A program made the position numbers and the translations under genes. This document shows positions 24,084 through 34,375 of a DNA stretch of 64,000 nt, in pieces. Positions within the stretch are counted from its first letter, which is position 1. Every line of letters begins with the position of its first letter. Origin of the DNA: Roridomyces roridus. Lineage: Eukaryota > Basidiomycota > Agaricomycetes > Agaricales > Mycenaceae. The stretch is from positions 62,001-126,000 of the forward strand of contig JARKIF010000050.1 of NCBI GenBank assembly GCA_029378245.1, read 5' to 3'. The notes below the pieces were generated by a model that worked only from the letters and a program-made list of their open reading frames with translations, was not told the DNA's origin and searched no databases.

Positions 24084-24403
24084 ATGATGTCTCTCTTGTC
24101 CGCCTCCCCTGAAGTGCTACGAACTATAGTTCTCCACGCGCTCGATGACCGCCCTTGTGGCCCTCCACACGAGTGGTACGGGCTCGTCCTCAGCTGCCGC
24201 ACCCTGCAGCGCCAGCTGGACACCCCGGCAATACATGCCCTACTCTTCACAGCTGCGTTTCACGTCCCGACTTCGGCGCGCCCTACTCTATCTGCACACG
24301 CGAAAGCCGAACTGACGCGCCGCTTCACCGTGCTCAAATTCCTCAAGCGCGGGGCTTCTTGTCTGGAAGAGGCAGGGTTGACGGACGCACTGTGGGTTGC
24401 GTA
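24084..24403 (+). pseudogene. 5' half of an F-box gene, cut by an insertion
   Basis: The frame from the paired ATGs (24,084/24,087) encodes LSASPEVLRTIVLHALDD, an F-box-like start, then LVLSCRTLQRQLD, AELTRRFTVLKFLK and DALWVAY. This is the same order as in the F-box paralogues at 21.4 kb and 32.1 kb. Homology stops at the tyrosine codon spanning 24,402-24,404. The matching continuation, VMLKAEAEPHQ, begins at 30,380. If the segment between is removed together with one copy of the TA at 24,402-24,403 / 30,377-30,378, the two halves join in frame with no lost or added residue. As it stands, the frame runs about 23 codons into the insert and stops at 24,471-24,473, so any product would be a truncated F-box fragment. 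Confidence 0.78.
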
Positions 24404-24712
24404 CACGGCTACACGGAAATGTTGTGATTTCTTAGCACCGAAGTTGTTCACAAATTGTTACTCTGAATCTTAACATTTCAGCAACGGTTTGCTAAGGATC
24501 CATTAAAACACAAGTCTTGCGAGAAAGTCAATTTAAAGTCCCGGTATTTTCTCAGGTCTGCAATAGCCGACGCTCGGCTCTTGTTCGGCTCTTCCACGCC
24601 GTGCAAAGGATACCAAAAGGGGAGTTGGTCCGATGCTTGATTAGATACCCATCTCCGCGCTATCAATGAATTGCCTCGCACTTGCCTCGCTGTTGCCTCA
24701 CTGACTTGCGCT

Positions 24713-24778
24713 CCTTCCCTCCTTCCCTCCTTCCCTCCTTCCCTCCTTCCCTCCTTCCCTCCTTCCCTCCTTCCCTCT
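24713..24778. repeat. CCTTCCCT-type microsatellite
   Basis: About eight near-perfect tandem copies of an 8-bp CT-rich unit lie just upstream of the ORF at 24,811. A shorter CT-rich tract of the same kind (TCCTTCCCTCCCTCTC) occurs at 28,251-28,266, just before the ATG at 28,270. Confidence 0.85.
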
Positions 24779-24810
24779 CCCTGCAAGGGCCAAGGTCAAA
24801 CAGTTCTATA

Positions 24811-25756
24811 ATGTCGGCCAATGTGGAGAAGAGGCCTTCAATTTTCCGCCTTGATTCAGGCCCCAAACACCCTCTGGCTCGGCTCATTGCTGTGCGCAAG
24901 CAACACACTAGTCGATGGAAGAAACACATGTTCTTGGGGCGTAAACATGCATTCCTGCGGACTTTATCAATCTACAGGATCTGTCTATGGGCCATGGCCA
25001 CAGCCCTGGGATGTCTCTTTGGCTTTGCTAGACAGCTTGAAACAGAGCTGGCCTGGACATCCGGTCTTCAGGCAATCTGTCCCGCCATCGAGTTTTTTCT
25101 CTTGTCTGTTGTTATCTTCGGTATGATATACCCTTCACATGTGGGAGATACAAGGCTTATTCATAAATGGGATAGTATTTCGGCATTCGCACATGAAGTG
25201 GGCCATTTCTACTCTGTCCAGCCCGAGAGTGCCGTCAGAATCGAAGAAATATCAAATCACAGTGCTTGGACCATTTAAAAAGCCTCAGCAACTTGGCAGG
25301 CCAATTTTCTGTACCAAAATATAACCTGTTAACTGTTCAAGTATGTTTCTAGAAATGGCTCCGTCTGACACTTTGCAAGATGTTTTACAACACTTGAGAC
25401 GTCGGCATCTGATAGGTGATACAACACATATCAATCATCAGATAATCTTTCCTGCACATCAATTCTCAGCTCTGAATCTCACAGAGAAACTTGCGGATGT
25501 GGGTGTTGGGGATCTCTCTGTGCTGCACATCCGTATATCTGTGCCTGGTGGATCATCAAATTATCATTCACACTCTGGTCTGTCTTTTCTGCAGCAAGTG
25601 CATATTTCATGCAGCCTAATTCCTACTCAAGTAGCCTCTTCCTCCCAATCCAACCCAAATGCTCAAGGATCTCAGTTCTCTCAATCTACCGGAAACTTTG
25701 GGGGTCTACGTCCAGATGGTAGATCAAATCCTTGTCTCTGGTGCTCACAAGACTGA
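24811..25756 (+). pseudogene. Decayed ORF: two membrane segments plus ubiquitin-like domain
   Basis: A first stretch (24,811-25,245) reads KRPSIFRLDSGPKHPLARLI and then two hydrophobic segments around ICLWAMATALGCLFGFA and IEFFLLSVVIFGMIY. The frame then slips near 25,245 into KYQITVLGPFKKPQQLG, meets a TAA at 25,322-25,324, and continues in the same frame as MFLEMAPSDTLQDVLQHLRR and LADVGVGDLSVLHIRI. The second part has the alternating pattern of a ubiquitin-like beta-grasp domain. I recall similar membrane/ubiquitin-like N-terminal modules attached to such transposon proteins in other Agaricomycetes, so this may have been the N-terminus of the transposase gene or a neighbouring accessory gene. 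The slip and stop mark it as decayed. Confidence 0.5.
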
Positions 25757-25789
25757 CACATTTGGAAGTCTGGGAGCCACTATCCACAG

Positions 25790-28231
25790 GGCGATGGAGG
25801 TGCAAAATCTGTACAAATCACAACCCCTGTCTGCAAAGGCGTATTGCCATACATGAGCAAGGAACGAAACACCAGGGCAATCTTATGCGACATGATGACA
25901 AGGGATCTTCAAGTTCCCAGGACACAGATTCGGGTTCTGATTCCGGGGCTGTTGCATCCAGGCCTACTCTTCCTCCAGCTCAAATCCTTGGCCCCCTTGC
26001 TCAAACCCTAGCAGACATACGGAAAAATCCAGATCCACAGCAGCATTCTTATGTGAATGAGGATGCTGGTGTTGTTGACTGGGGTCTCAGGGATGACTCC
26101 GATTCAGACCCAGAACAGGAACCACAGATTCACATGACAGCACAATTGGCTCAGGCTATGCTGGACTATTTGCTGGAACCGGAGAATTCAGAAGCCTCTG
26201 ATGATCATTCAGAAGAACGCAGCAACAATAGCCCCTCCTCTGACTCTGATGATGGTAGAATTTCATTTGAACCGGATCTTCCCAATGTTAAATGAAACAC
26301 AGATATGCCAAGCATTCATGGTCGAAAGAGCCACAGTGTTAATCTGGATTCAGTGGACTCGACTTGGTTCCCATGGCCGGATAAGGAGGTACCACTCCTT
26401 TTCCCTAACATCAGTATTTTTCTTACCTTCCAACAGTCTTGTGTGCTCGACATCTTGAGGCACATTCCACGGTGTTCCTTCTCTAAGAAGCAGAATGCTG
26501 CCATCCACTGGGCAATGCTTGCTTTGGGTCTCAATCATCTGCCTTCTGACCGTGTCATGGATGATATTGACAAGGCACTACAGAAATTATGTGGAATTCA
26601 GAGCATCCGGTACACTGGAAAGTTTGATCACATATACTATGTAAATGACCTAGCTGCCATCATCGCCCAGGAAATGGCCAACCCCAATACCCGGGAGCAC
26701 TTGCACTTCTTTCCAGAGGATTCAAAGCCTTCACTGTCTCAAGCTTGGCAAGCAAATCGCTGGTTGGATGAGCTTGATCCTGATCTAGCTACACCCATGG
26801 AGCGGTTCAAAAATCAGGATTTCTATGTGTATGAACCAGCCCTCTTGCAGAATGGCAGTGTATGTATGCCAACCAGGTGGTTTAGACGAGGCAATGTGAA
26901 ACTTGCTCGAGCCTGGAAAATGACAAGGGGTTCTCCCAATAATATGAACATGGGATGGATTGTTCAAGCGGACCAGGAGATTGAGATTACAGAGGCGGAG
27001 CTGTTGTTGTCTTTCCCACTTCTGGTTACCAGCTTTCAGTCACGCAATATGCCTGATCCCAGGATTATTCGAGGGGTCCAGTGTGCAGGACAGCTGGAAA
27101 TGTGGACCAAGACAAATGCTGTGGAAGGGAATCGGTGGCGAAAACTCAGTGTCGGCCACCGAGTTGTTGCATTTCCAATTTGGCTGTACTGTGATGACAC
27201 ATCTGGCAACACCTCAAAAAAGTGGAACAAGCACAATTCATTTCTCTTCACTGCTGCTGGTCTGCCCCGGAAATTTGTGCACCGTGAATCAAACATCCAC
27301 TTTCTTTCTACATCAAATGTTGCACCTCCTTTAGAGATGTTGGATGGTATAGCAGACCAGCTCCAGGAGTGCCAGACTCATGGCATTTGGGCCTGGGACT
27401 GCAGGGAAAAAGAACTCGTACTGGTTATTCCTTCAGTTCTGGCAATGCTTGGGGATAATCCCATGCAGAGTGAGTTTGCTTGTCATATAGGATTCAGAGG
27501 AAAATTCTTCTGCCGTGTGTGCTGGGTTAAGGGTGACGCTGAGGATGAGGATGAAGATGGAGCTCATGGCAGCGATACCAGTGCAGCCTCCACAGCTAGC
27601 CAGAAAAAACGGAAGACCAAGAAGAAAGATGAGACTTTAACCGATATCATCAGCCGCATTACCCAATTTATGTCGGTGAGTGATCTCTTTGTTGCCAGAT
27701 CACCCCCTCTTAACGGCCTATTCACTAGCTTGGTCGCTCAAGAAGCAAGGAGGAAACTCAAGCAGAGCTACGAACTCACTTTGCCACGGCATCATCTGTT
27801 GGTGGTCAAACAAAATTCAAGAATAGAAAGACGGACTCAGGAATCAAAGACACATTTCAGGGTGCATTCTTGGAACGCATTTTTGCTGTTACTGGCAAGC
27901 GTCAGGGGACAAAGACTCAGAAACAACTAGCTGTGAATGCACTTCTCAGGACCTTTCCGCAAGATATAACTAGTCCAGTCTGGCGAATCAAAGGCCTGGA
28001 TCCGCATCAAGATACCCCAGTTGAAATTCTCCATGTCATTCTCCTTGGCTTTGTGAAGTATTTCTGGAGGGATGCCATTGCTAGGATCGAGAAATCTGAC
28101 AAAAAAATCCTGATTGCTAGATTGTCATCATGCAATGTTTCTGGCCTTGGAATTTCTCCCCTAGCAGGCCACACCTTGGTCAATTATGCAGGTTCATTGA
28201 CTGGCCGTGATTTTCGTGCTATAGTCCAAGT
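25790..28231 (+). pseudogene. Transposase-like protein of a basidiomycete DNA transposon, truncated at 3' end
   Basis: After a possible acceptor at 25,789 the frame encodes a C2H2-type finger (WRCKICTNHN ... HEQGTKH) and an acidic linker. Introns at 26,255-26,302, 26,389-26,436 and 27,676-27,728 join the rest in frame. The body has FSKKQNAAIHWAMLALGL, LYCDDTSGNTSKKWNKHNSF with paired aspartates, NIHFLSTSNVAPPLEMLDGI, DNPMQSEFACHIG followed by a Cys pair in FFCRVCWVKG, and TPVEILHVILLGFVKYFWRD. Proteins like this are abundant in Agaricomycetes and are carried by large cut-and-paste elements. The sequence is open until about 28,231 and then changes abruptly to the promoter of the next gene, so the C-terminal part is lost and activity is unlikely. 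An in-frame TGA at 26,293 falls inside the first intron and is removed if that intron is real. Confidence 0.7.
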
Positions 28232-28269
28232 AGCTCCGTTTGCGCCCGTCTCCTTCCCTCCCTCTCACC

Positions 28270-30034
28270 ATGCATAACAGTGACTGGGGCCATGGCTCAC
28301 AGGATTCCACTACCTACTCGTCATCTCATTTCCACTCCGATGACTCGCAGATATCGCAGCCCCAGGAGCGCAATGCTTCCACCCTTGTCGACCACCTTGC
28401 AAATAATTACCACCTGGGCGACGCCTTTCGCACGGAGCTGCACACATTCAAGGATGTCAGTGCTTCTTTTTCTTTTTCAGTTTCCCGTTAAGCTCCGCCC
28501 AGGTTGCCAGCGGCATACCTGAGCCCCACTACACCGTGACCGTGCTACAGCAGGCCCTCTTTTACAAGACGCTTCAGGTGCTCGAGGATACGCAGGCAAT
28601 GTGCTCAGAGACCCAGAAGCTGGTGCAAGGACTCGAGAAGGCGATGTCTCGGACGGACAAGCTCACCAGGGACCAACAGGTGCGTGCAGTCCTGAGTCAA
28701 CTGTCGGCGCGTTGACGATCCCTTACACAGTATGATGTGTCCGCCGCTTGTAGGTTCAGCCTCTACACGGGCCGCTGCTGGGACTTTGACAATGAGGCAC
28801 TCAAAAAAGTTGTCTTGGTCAGTCCCTCTCCTCTCCCTTTCTAGCCTACTCATTGCTGTCGGTCTCCTCGTAGAGTTACCTTGACCAGCACAAGGACAGC
28901 AACGGCCTGGCGGTGTGCTTCAAAAACAAGAACAGCCCGTTGCATCGAGCGCTCTTGGCCGCAGTCGGGCGCCAATTGTCTAATGCGAAGACCCTGTTTC
29001 GCAGGCAGGTGCGTCTTGCTTATATCATCCCAAATCGACGCCGACTGACCTTGACCTCATCCCAAGTTTCTCAATGCACGATCCCAGACCGGCAAGAACG
29101 GCGGGAACGGGGTTACTGGCCTGTCGATGGAGCTCGGTCGGCGGGCGCTTGGGGGGTCGGAGAACGTCAAGTCCAAGCATGCCATATGGTGTCTTATTAT
29201 TGTGCATACTCGTCTGCTACTGGACGAGCGGGTACTAATCCCTCACATAGCGTGAGTTCATGCGCAGCTCTCCAGACCTGCAGCGTATCGTTACGGACCA
29301 CGACGACGATGATGTGGACGTAGACGATGACGTTCTTGACGACTCGACATCCACGATACCCGCCAAACGGACCATTTCGGGTACCAGCAAGCAAGCGGCC
29401 AACGGCAAGGTCCCCGACTCCTTCTGGGGTCAAGTACAGACGTTGTACAAGGCTGAGGCAAAGAAATCCGGGACGGACATGAAGTCGGATGGATGGAAGA
29501 GGTGCGTGCAGTCATCTCCAGTATTACACCGCTGATGTTTCTACAGTTTCATGAGTAACGCCGTCAAGCTTGAGCTCAAAGAGTTCCCCAGCGATCCCAT
29601 CTCCCTAGTTGTCACGCAGCTCCCATCCGCGCCCACGCCCACGCCCACGCCCACGCCCACGCCCACGCCACCCGCGCCCGCACGCGGAACACTGGCCGCG
29701 CTGTTACAGACACCATCATCAACGACTCCTCGTTCCGGCTATCGCTCGTCCTCCGCAGCTTTCGAGTCCAGCTCTCGGACGTCCCTTACAACTCACTCCC
29801 GCAGCTCCTCCTTTGGTAGCAGCGGGCAGTCTCTTCGTATGTGCTTGTTCCCTCGGCGTTATCGACTCTTATCCCGCTTTAGCACCTTTGCATTTCGAGT
29901 TCCCTCCGACCCAATTCACAATGCGCAATGTTCCTGGTACGTGCTAGTGACTTCCGTCTTCAGATGGCTGACTGTCATATATAGTAAGGCCGCCCACCGG
30001 CGTGTACGGCGGTTCGTCCCCGCGAAGGGATTGA
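28270..30034 (+). CDS. Agaricomycete protein of unknown function, with Pro-Thr repeat
   Basis: I do not recognise a named domain. Seven or more exons with short introns join from the ATG at 28,270 to a TGA at 30,034. The N-terminus is Ser/His/Gln-rich, followed by LVDHLANNYHLGDAFRTELHTF and a helical block with KTLQVLEDTQ. Next comes HRALLAAVGRQLSNAKTLFRRQFL and LSMELGRRAL. An acidic run (DHDDDDVDVDDDVLDD) and a (Thr-Pro)n stretch from a CCCACG microsatellite (29,633-29,668) follow. Proteins with this kind of layout are expanded in Agaricomycetes. It lies inside the insertion that splits the F-box gene and starts 38 bp after the point where the transposase frame breaks off, so it is cargo, a captured gene or part of the mobile element itself. 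Confidence 0.55.
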
Positions 30035-30376
30035 GTGTTCTCCTCTGTCCCTCTCCCAGTGCTTCAACAGCTCTGGTCCACGTATCTGCATTTCAATAGT
30101 CCCGTCGTGTTTTTATATACTTTAAATACATTTAATGCCTGTTTTCCGCGACGTGGGCGAGCATATTGAGCGGGATCGTCGTAGCCGCACCTCGGAGGTG
30201 TGTCCATAAGCGGTGGTCTGTCGTACGAAAGTGCTGCCGTAGGCGTTAGCATTGTCGTACGATTCTGCCGTCGGTGATTTCTTAACTGTGCCAAAATTGC
30301 CAAAACATTAACATGGCATTGCAATTCAGTAACATCCCTGGTATTAACAATTTCTTACGCGATCGGTCACCCCGTG
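30035..30376. other. Right terminal region of the insertion
   Basis: These 342 bp lie between the unknown gene and the TA at 30,377. No ORF is supported. It carries the CCGTG end and the subterminal inverted 9-mer (30,345-30,353) shared with the left end. Confidence 0.5.
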
Positions 30377-31942
30377 TATGTCATGCTCAAAGCCGAGGCG
30401 GAGCCACATCAGATGAATGTCGACCAACTTGTCTGGGCAGGGGTCCCGGACCTGCTCTTGGAGTTCCTCAAACGTCGGCTTCATGATGGTGCCCAAACAA
30501 ATCACGGCTGGCCTTTATGCAATCAAGTCAATTCGCTGGTCATCGCACTGATGTGGTTGTTGTCGTCAGAGTGTGAGTCTGGTGGCGGCCGTCAAAAAAC
30601 TTGTCCAATCTTACAGCTCTGTGTAGCAGCCATAAAGGCGGAATCGCCTGCCACCCGCGACGAAGTGATGGAGCGAATAAGACCTTACGTCTTGGCTGCC
30701 TTCAGAGTTTGTCATTCCGCTCCACTGCATCTATTCTAATTAGTTCTCATTGTCTACAGTACCCGCTTTCCGCACACGAATGGTACTTCAGCGGCGACTC
30801 CAAGCCAGCGACTTCGAATTGCACACGCGGATTCAAAGATGTCGAGTACTTTGGCAGCAAGAGAACGATGGGTATCCCCTCGGCGCCGATCTACGCCATC
30901 CTATGCTACTTCACGCGCCTAGACACGTTGGTGCCGATGTTTCCCCTCCATCTACAACGCTCTTCCCGTGCCCTCTCCACAAGATCGAAATCCAAAGTCG
31001 GACCAAAGCGGGAAGACGTGGAACATTTCATAAATGAGTGCCGCACGCGGTTCGAGTCCTGGACTCCGAGTCCTTGTTCTAGCCTCAGACAAGTTTCGCC
31101 GGCGGTCCAACCTTACCTCTGCGGCTCACTCACGGGCCGTTGGAAAGGTTCTTCCATTGTAAGTGCTAGGTTTAATTCATTGTTTCCGGCCTTGTTCAAA
31201 ACGGATGGTCTAGGTGCCTTATGTGAACGAGTATCGACAGTGGCAGACGGACCTCAAGAAACCGGAGAGCATGGACACCTTCTGCAGACAGCCTCTGTAT
31301 ATTACGCTCCGCGAGCACTTTTACTGCTCTCTGGAAGTTGAACCTCCTCGTAGCAATCCTAAAGATCCACACAGTTGGCTTCCCGCGTCTTGGGAAGAAC
31401 ACGACGTGAGTGCATCTCGAATCCGTTTCTTCTGAGACACTGAGTTTAACAGGATGGAATCGCCATCATTGACGACTCGACCAACTGCAAACGATTCTAC
31501 CAGACGCGAGTCGATGGTGAAGAGCGGCCGGAGAATATCGCTGATGTACTAATTACTGGGCAGGTGAGTGGTTTGAATTCGGTTATGTGTTTGTCGTGAA
31601 GTGTTACAGACGGACGACCCGTATGCTGCTGCATGGGGCGCTTTTAAAGTCTTTGGTCGCGTCCGGCTTTCCGACGGTCTCGTTTTTCTGCGCAGGGAAT
31701 CAGTGAGTTGAGATTCTCGCTAGCTGACATTCCAACTGATAATGTAGATCGCTGGTCTGGGAACAACCCTGCTTCGTGGATACTGTGCGTTGCGAGTCTC
31801 TTCTCCTCTCTTCAGCCAAGTTTGAACTTTTCCAGTATCTTCTTCAAACAATTTCGCCGGGCGATATAGAGCGTTGAACGTAGAGGCTGAGGTGGCAGAG
31901 TGGGAAGCGCCGTTCAGTTTGTGTAAGATGGAAGAGAGTTGA
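30377..31942 (+). pseudogene. 3' half of the split F-box gene
   Basis: Continues the F-box gene at 24,084. The first codons after the TA give VMLKAEAEPHQMNVDQL, which lines up with FYVAESG and LMMLENAG in the paralogues. Further exons, each bounded by good GT-AG signals, encode LVIALMWLLSSE, YPLSAHEWYFSG, YLCGSLTGRWKGS, IADVLITGQ and the C-terminal module FGRVRLSDGLVFLRRE ... LLRGYLSSSNNFAGRYR. The stop is TGA at 31,940-31,942. No damage is visible in this half, so the insertion looks recent on the evolutionary scale. It has no start codon or F-box of its own, and is unlikely to be made as a working SCF adaptor unless the insertion is spliced out or excised. Confidence 0.75.
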
Positions 31943-32132
31943 AGGCCGATAAGCCAAGGTCATTGTTGACGTTAGGGCGGATATTGTCTCAAATAATTGT
32001 ATTCGGCCTCCGCGCGTCATAGTCTAGACACAACAAGTTTCCCCAAAAGGAAATGCGCATGTCAGCCGCTCGTCCACTTTCTGCCGCACTTTTACCATCT
32101 CCCTCCTCGTGCCTCCCACCTCTCCGGTCCCT

Positions 32133-34045
32133 ATGCTCAGCCTCGATACCGTCCCACAGGAGATCCTCGAGAGAATCGCATTCCTCTCTGCAACCGAGAC
32201 CCTGCTCGGTCCTCCATCTTCGCTGGTCACGCTGCAGAGTGCCAACCGCCAGATTCACGCCAGTCTATCTTTCACATCCAATCCATATCTTTATGCGCGA
32301 ATATTTGCCTTCAAGTTTGATGTCGGCCGCTCATCCCGCCAGGTATCCGATCGCTCGTCCCCCAGTATCCTCGCACACGAGCTGGTCCACCGATTCCGCG
32401 TCCTTCGTCGCGTCCGTGCCATGGTCTCGGCTGGAGACATCGACCTCGAGCGCGAGATTCTCTTCCACTCGTACTTGATGATGCTCGAAAATGCCGGCAA
32501 GAACGAGGAGCAGCTCCGTGACTATGCGCGTATGGAGGACTGGCTTCGGAGTTATCTCAAAGTCAAGCCCCCGATCGAGCAGTGGCCGCCGCATAACGAC
32601 CACACTTCCCTGGCCATGTGGTTGTTCTGGTTCTTACTGAGACCAGGCAAGTTGGTGTTGCTGGCTCCACTCGGCAACAATCTGACACCCGGCTTTCTTA
32701 TTTTAGCTGATTATGCCAACGACGAGGACTCGACTTGGGATATATTGAATGTCCTCAAGGTGTATGCGCTCGGAGCTCACAAAGTTGGTGCCTCTCCTCC
32801 GTCTTCTACTCCCCGCTAACAGCGTTTTTGTATCAGTATCCGCTGACAGATCCTTCTTGGGTCAATTTCTTGCCGGACAGCCGGCCCCACTCGACTAACA
32901 TTGTCCACTACTCGGAAGCCCACCAACTCAAAGTCCCTCCTCTCGCGACACCGGCAATACTTTCCTTTCTCACTCTCTTCAACTTGAAAGCCAAAGCTCT
33001 CGATTTCGGCCCCACCCTAGAAATACCCATCAAGGCCGGCTGCAACGAGTGGGAATACGAGCTCGGTCGTTGCTTGAGCCTCAGCCGACCCAATTTAGAC
33101 AAGGGGGTCACAGAGTCGTTCAGGCCTGGAAGGTAACTCACTCCCAGCCGTCTATTCCCTCATATTGCGCTAATTGCGGCTTGTAGTGTCGAAGGCACAT
33201 GGGAGGGAATCTTTACAGTGCGCCGACCTTCTCCCGCTGACATTTTCGCCCCTGATCGACCACGTTTTCTATAGTATACCGAGTTCACCGCGTACGCGGC
33301 ACTCCTACAGGGCGCTCCACCGCCGATTCTGCAGAGGAGTGTGATAGCGCGGCATCGGCAGACGTGGAAACTGCGGGAACATCATCATTTTGGTCCTTCT
33401 GCAGCTCCACCGCTGGGTTCCGCTTGCTCTTCTGGGAGTATTCCGGATTTCGGTAGCAAGCGGGCACCGTTGTCAGCCGGAGACCCTTTGCGCGCTTATT
33501 TCCCGACTGGGACGCGTATAGTCGAGTCGCGCGAAGGCTTGGAGGTGTTTGAGCCGAATTGCAGAAAGGAGCTGCGATATCATCGTGCTACGTTGTTGCC
33601 TGTGATGGAGGGCGCTGACGTTGATAGCGAGCAGCAGGTGCAGGATATCATCATTACTGGCGAGGTTCGTTTTCCTGTGCCTCGATTCCAAGCGCGTATG
33701 TACTGAGTGAATTTTTCAGGGACATTCTGCGTGGGGTACGTACTGAGCTCAACATGAACGAAAATCTGACTTTCTGCGTTTTAACAGGCCAATTTAACCT
33801 CGTCGGCCGTGGTATGTGATTTCTCTCCCAAGTCTCAACTCAACTGACCCCGCGTAGTCCGTCCTTGCGATGGATTTATCAGTCTATGCAAAGAATACGT
33901 CGACGACGATAGAGGGAAATGGATATATCGGGGCTATCTTGTTGGGAATGTGAACAGCAACCTTGCGGGGCGGTGGCGCGATACGCTTAGTCCTGCGTCG
34001 GTACCTGGGTATGAGGGGTGTTTTATCATGGCGAGGAGAAGGTGA
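32133..34045 (+). CDS. F-box protein, complete paralogue, with one GC-AG intron
   Basis: Eight or so exons from the ATG at 32,133 to TGA at 34,045. The start LSLDTVPQEILERIAFLS is F-box-like; helical blocks AHELVHRFRVLRRVRAM and LFHSYLMMLENAG follow. C-terminal exons carry SVEGTWEGIFT, DIIITGEGHSAWG, LVGRVRPCDGFISLCKE and YLVGNVNSNLAGRWRD, the module shared by the three paralogues in this window. Intron 1 (32,647-32,706) starts GCAAGT and ends TTTTAG, a GC-AG intron at the position of the first intron in the paralogues. It is 60 nt with no stop codon, so retention would add 20 residues in frame. Presumed SCF substrate adaptor of unknown target. Confidence 0.75.
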
Positions 34046-34375
34046 GGCTGAGCGTTTATTTGGGCTTGCTTCTGGGTCTGGTGGGGAGGGCTGTAAAGTA
34101 TAAATTATTGGGCCTTTTTAGGGTTGTAATTGACGATAGGATATATTTAATTTGAATCGAGTAGAGGAAGGGCAAATACTTGTGTTCAAGAGTGGGTGTC
34201 GAGACGAGCAATGAAACTTGTCAGCGAATTGTGTTCTAACAGCTTGAGGCTTGACCGAGTTACAGTCAAGTGCTTGATTCATGTTCGAAATGCCTCCTTG
34301 AATGCCACTTATAACTTTGAACATTGAAAAATACACAGCTGCATGTCGTAAGGTAAAGAGAGTACTCGGACGTTG
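34046..34375. other. Convergent 3' flanks
   Basis: 330 bp between the stop codons of two converging genes; nothing beyond 3' untranslated sequence is visible. Confidence 0.4.

Larger units (their letters stand above)
24404..30376. mobile_element. Insertion of about 5.97 kb with TA duplication and CACGG/CCGTG ends
   Basis: The segment interrupts the F-box gene. It begins CACGG at 24,404 and ends CCGTG at 30,376, a 5-bp inverted repeat, and is flanked on both sides by TA (24,402-24,403 and 30,377-30,378). Just inside the ends there is more inverted similarity: AAATTGTTA at 24,452-24,460 against its complement at 30,345-30,353, and TGTTACTCTGAAT near 24,457 against a two-base-shorter complement at 30,324-30,334. 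The content is mixed: a decayed ubiquitin-like ORF, a transposase-like gene missing its 3' end, and an intact gene of unknown function. Base composition of the first 3.8 kb is visibly more AT-rich than the flanks. The transposase resembles those of large basidiomycete DNA elements (Plavaka/KDZ-like); the precise superfamily is not established. Confidence 0.65.

Noticed and set aside
26293..26295. Premature TGA in the transposase frame
   Set aside because: A GTAGAA...CACAG intron of 48 nt (26,255-26,302) removes it and keeps the frame, so it is not good evidence of inactivation. The real damage is the 3' truncation.
24427..30357. Eight-base direct repeat ATTTCTTA near both ends of the insert, suggesting an 8-bp target duplication
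   Set aside because: Joining at these repeats puts the two F-box halves out of frame, whereas joining at TA restores the frame exactly.
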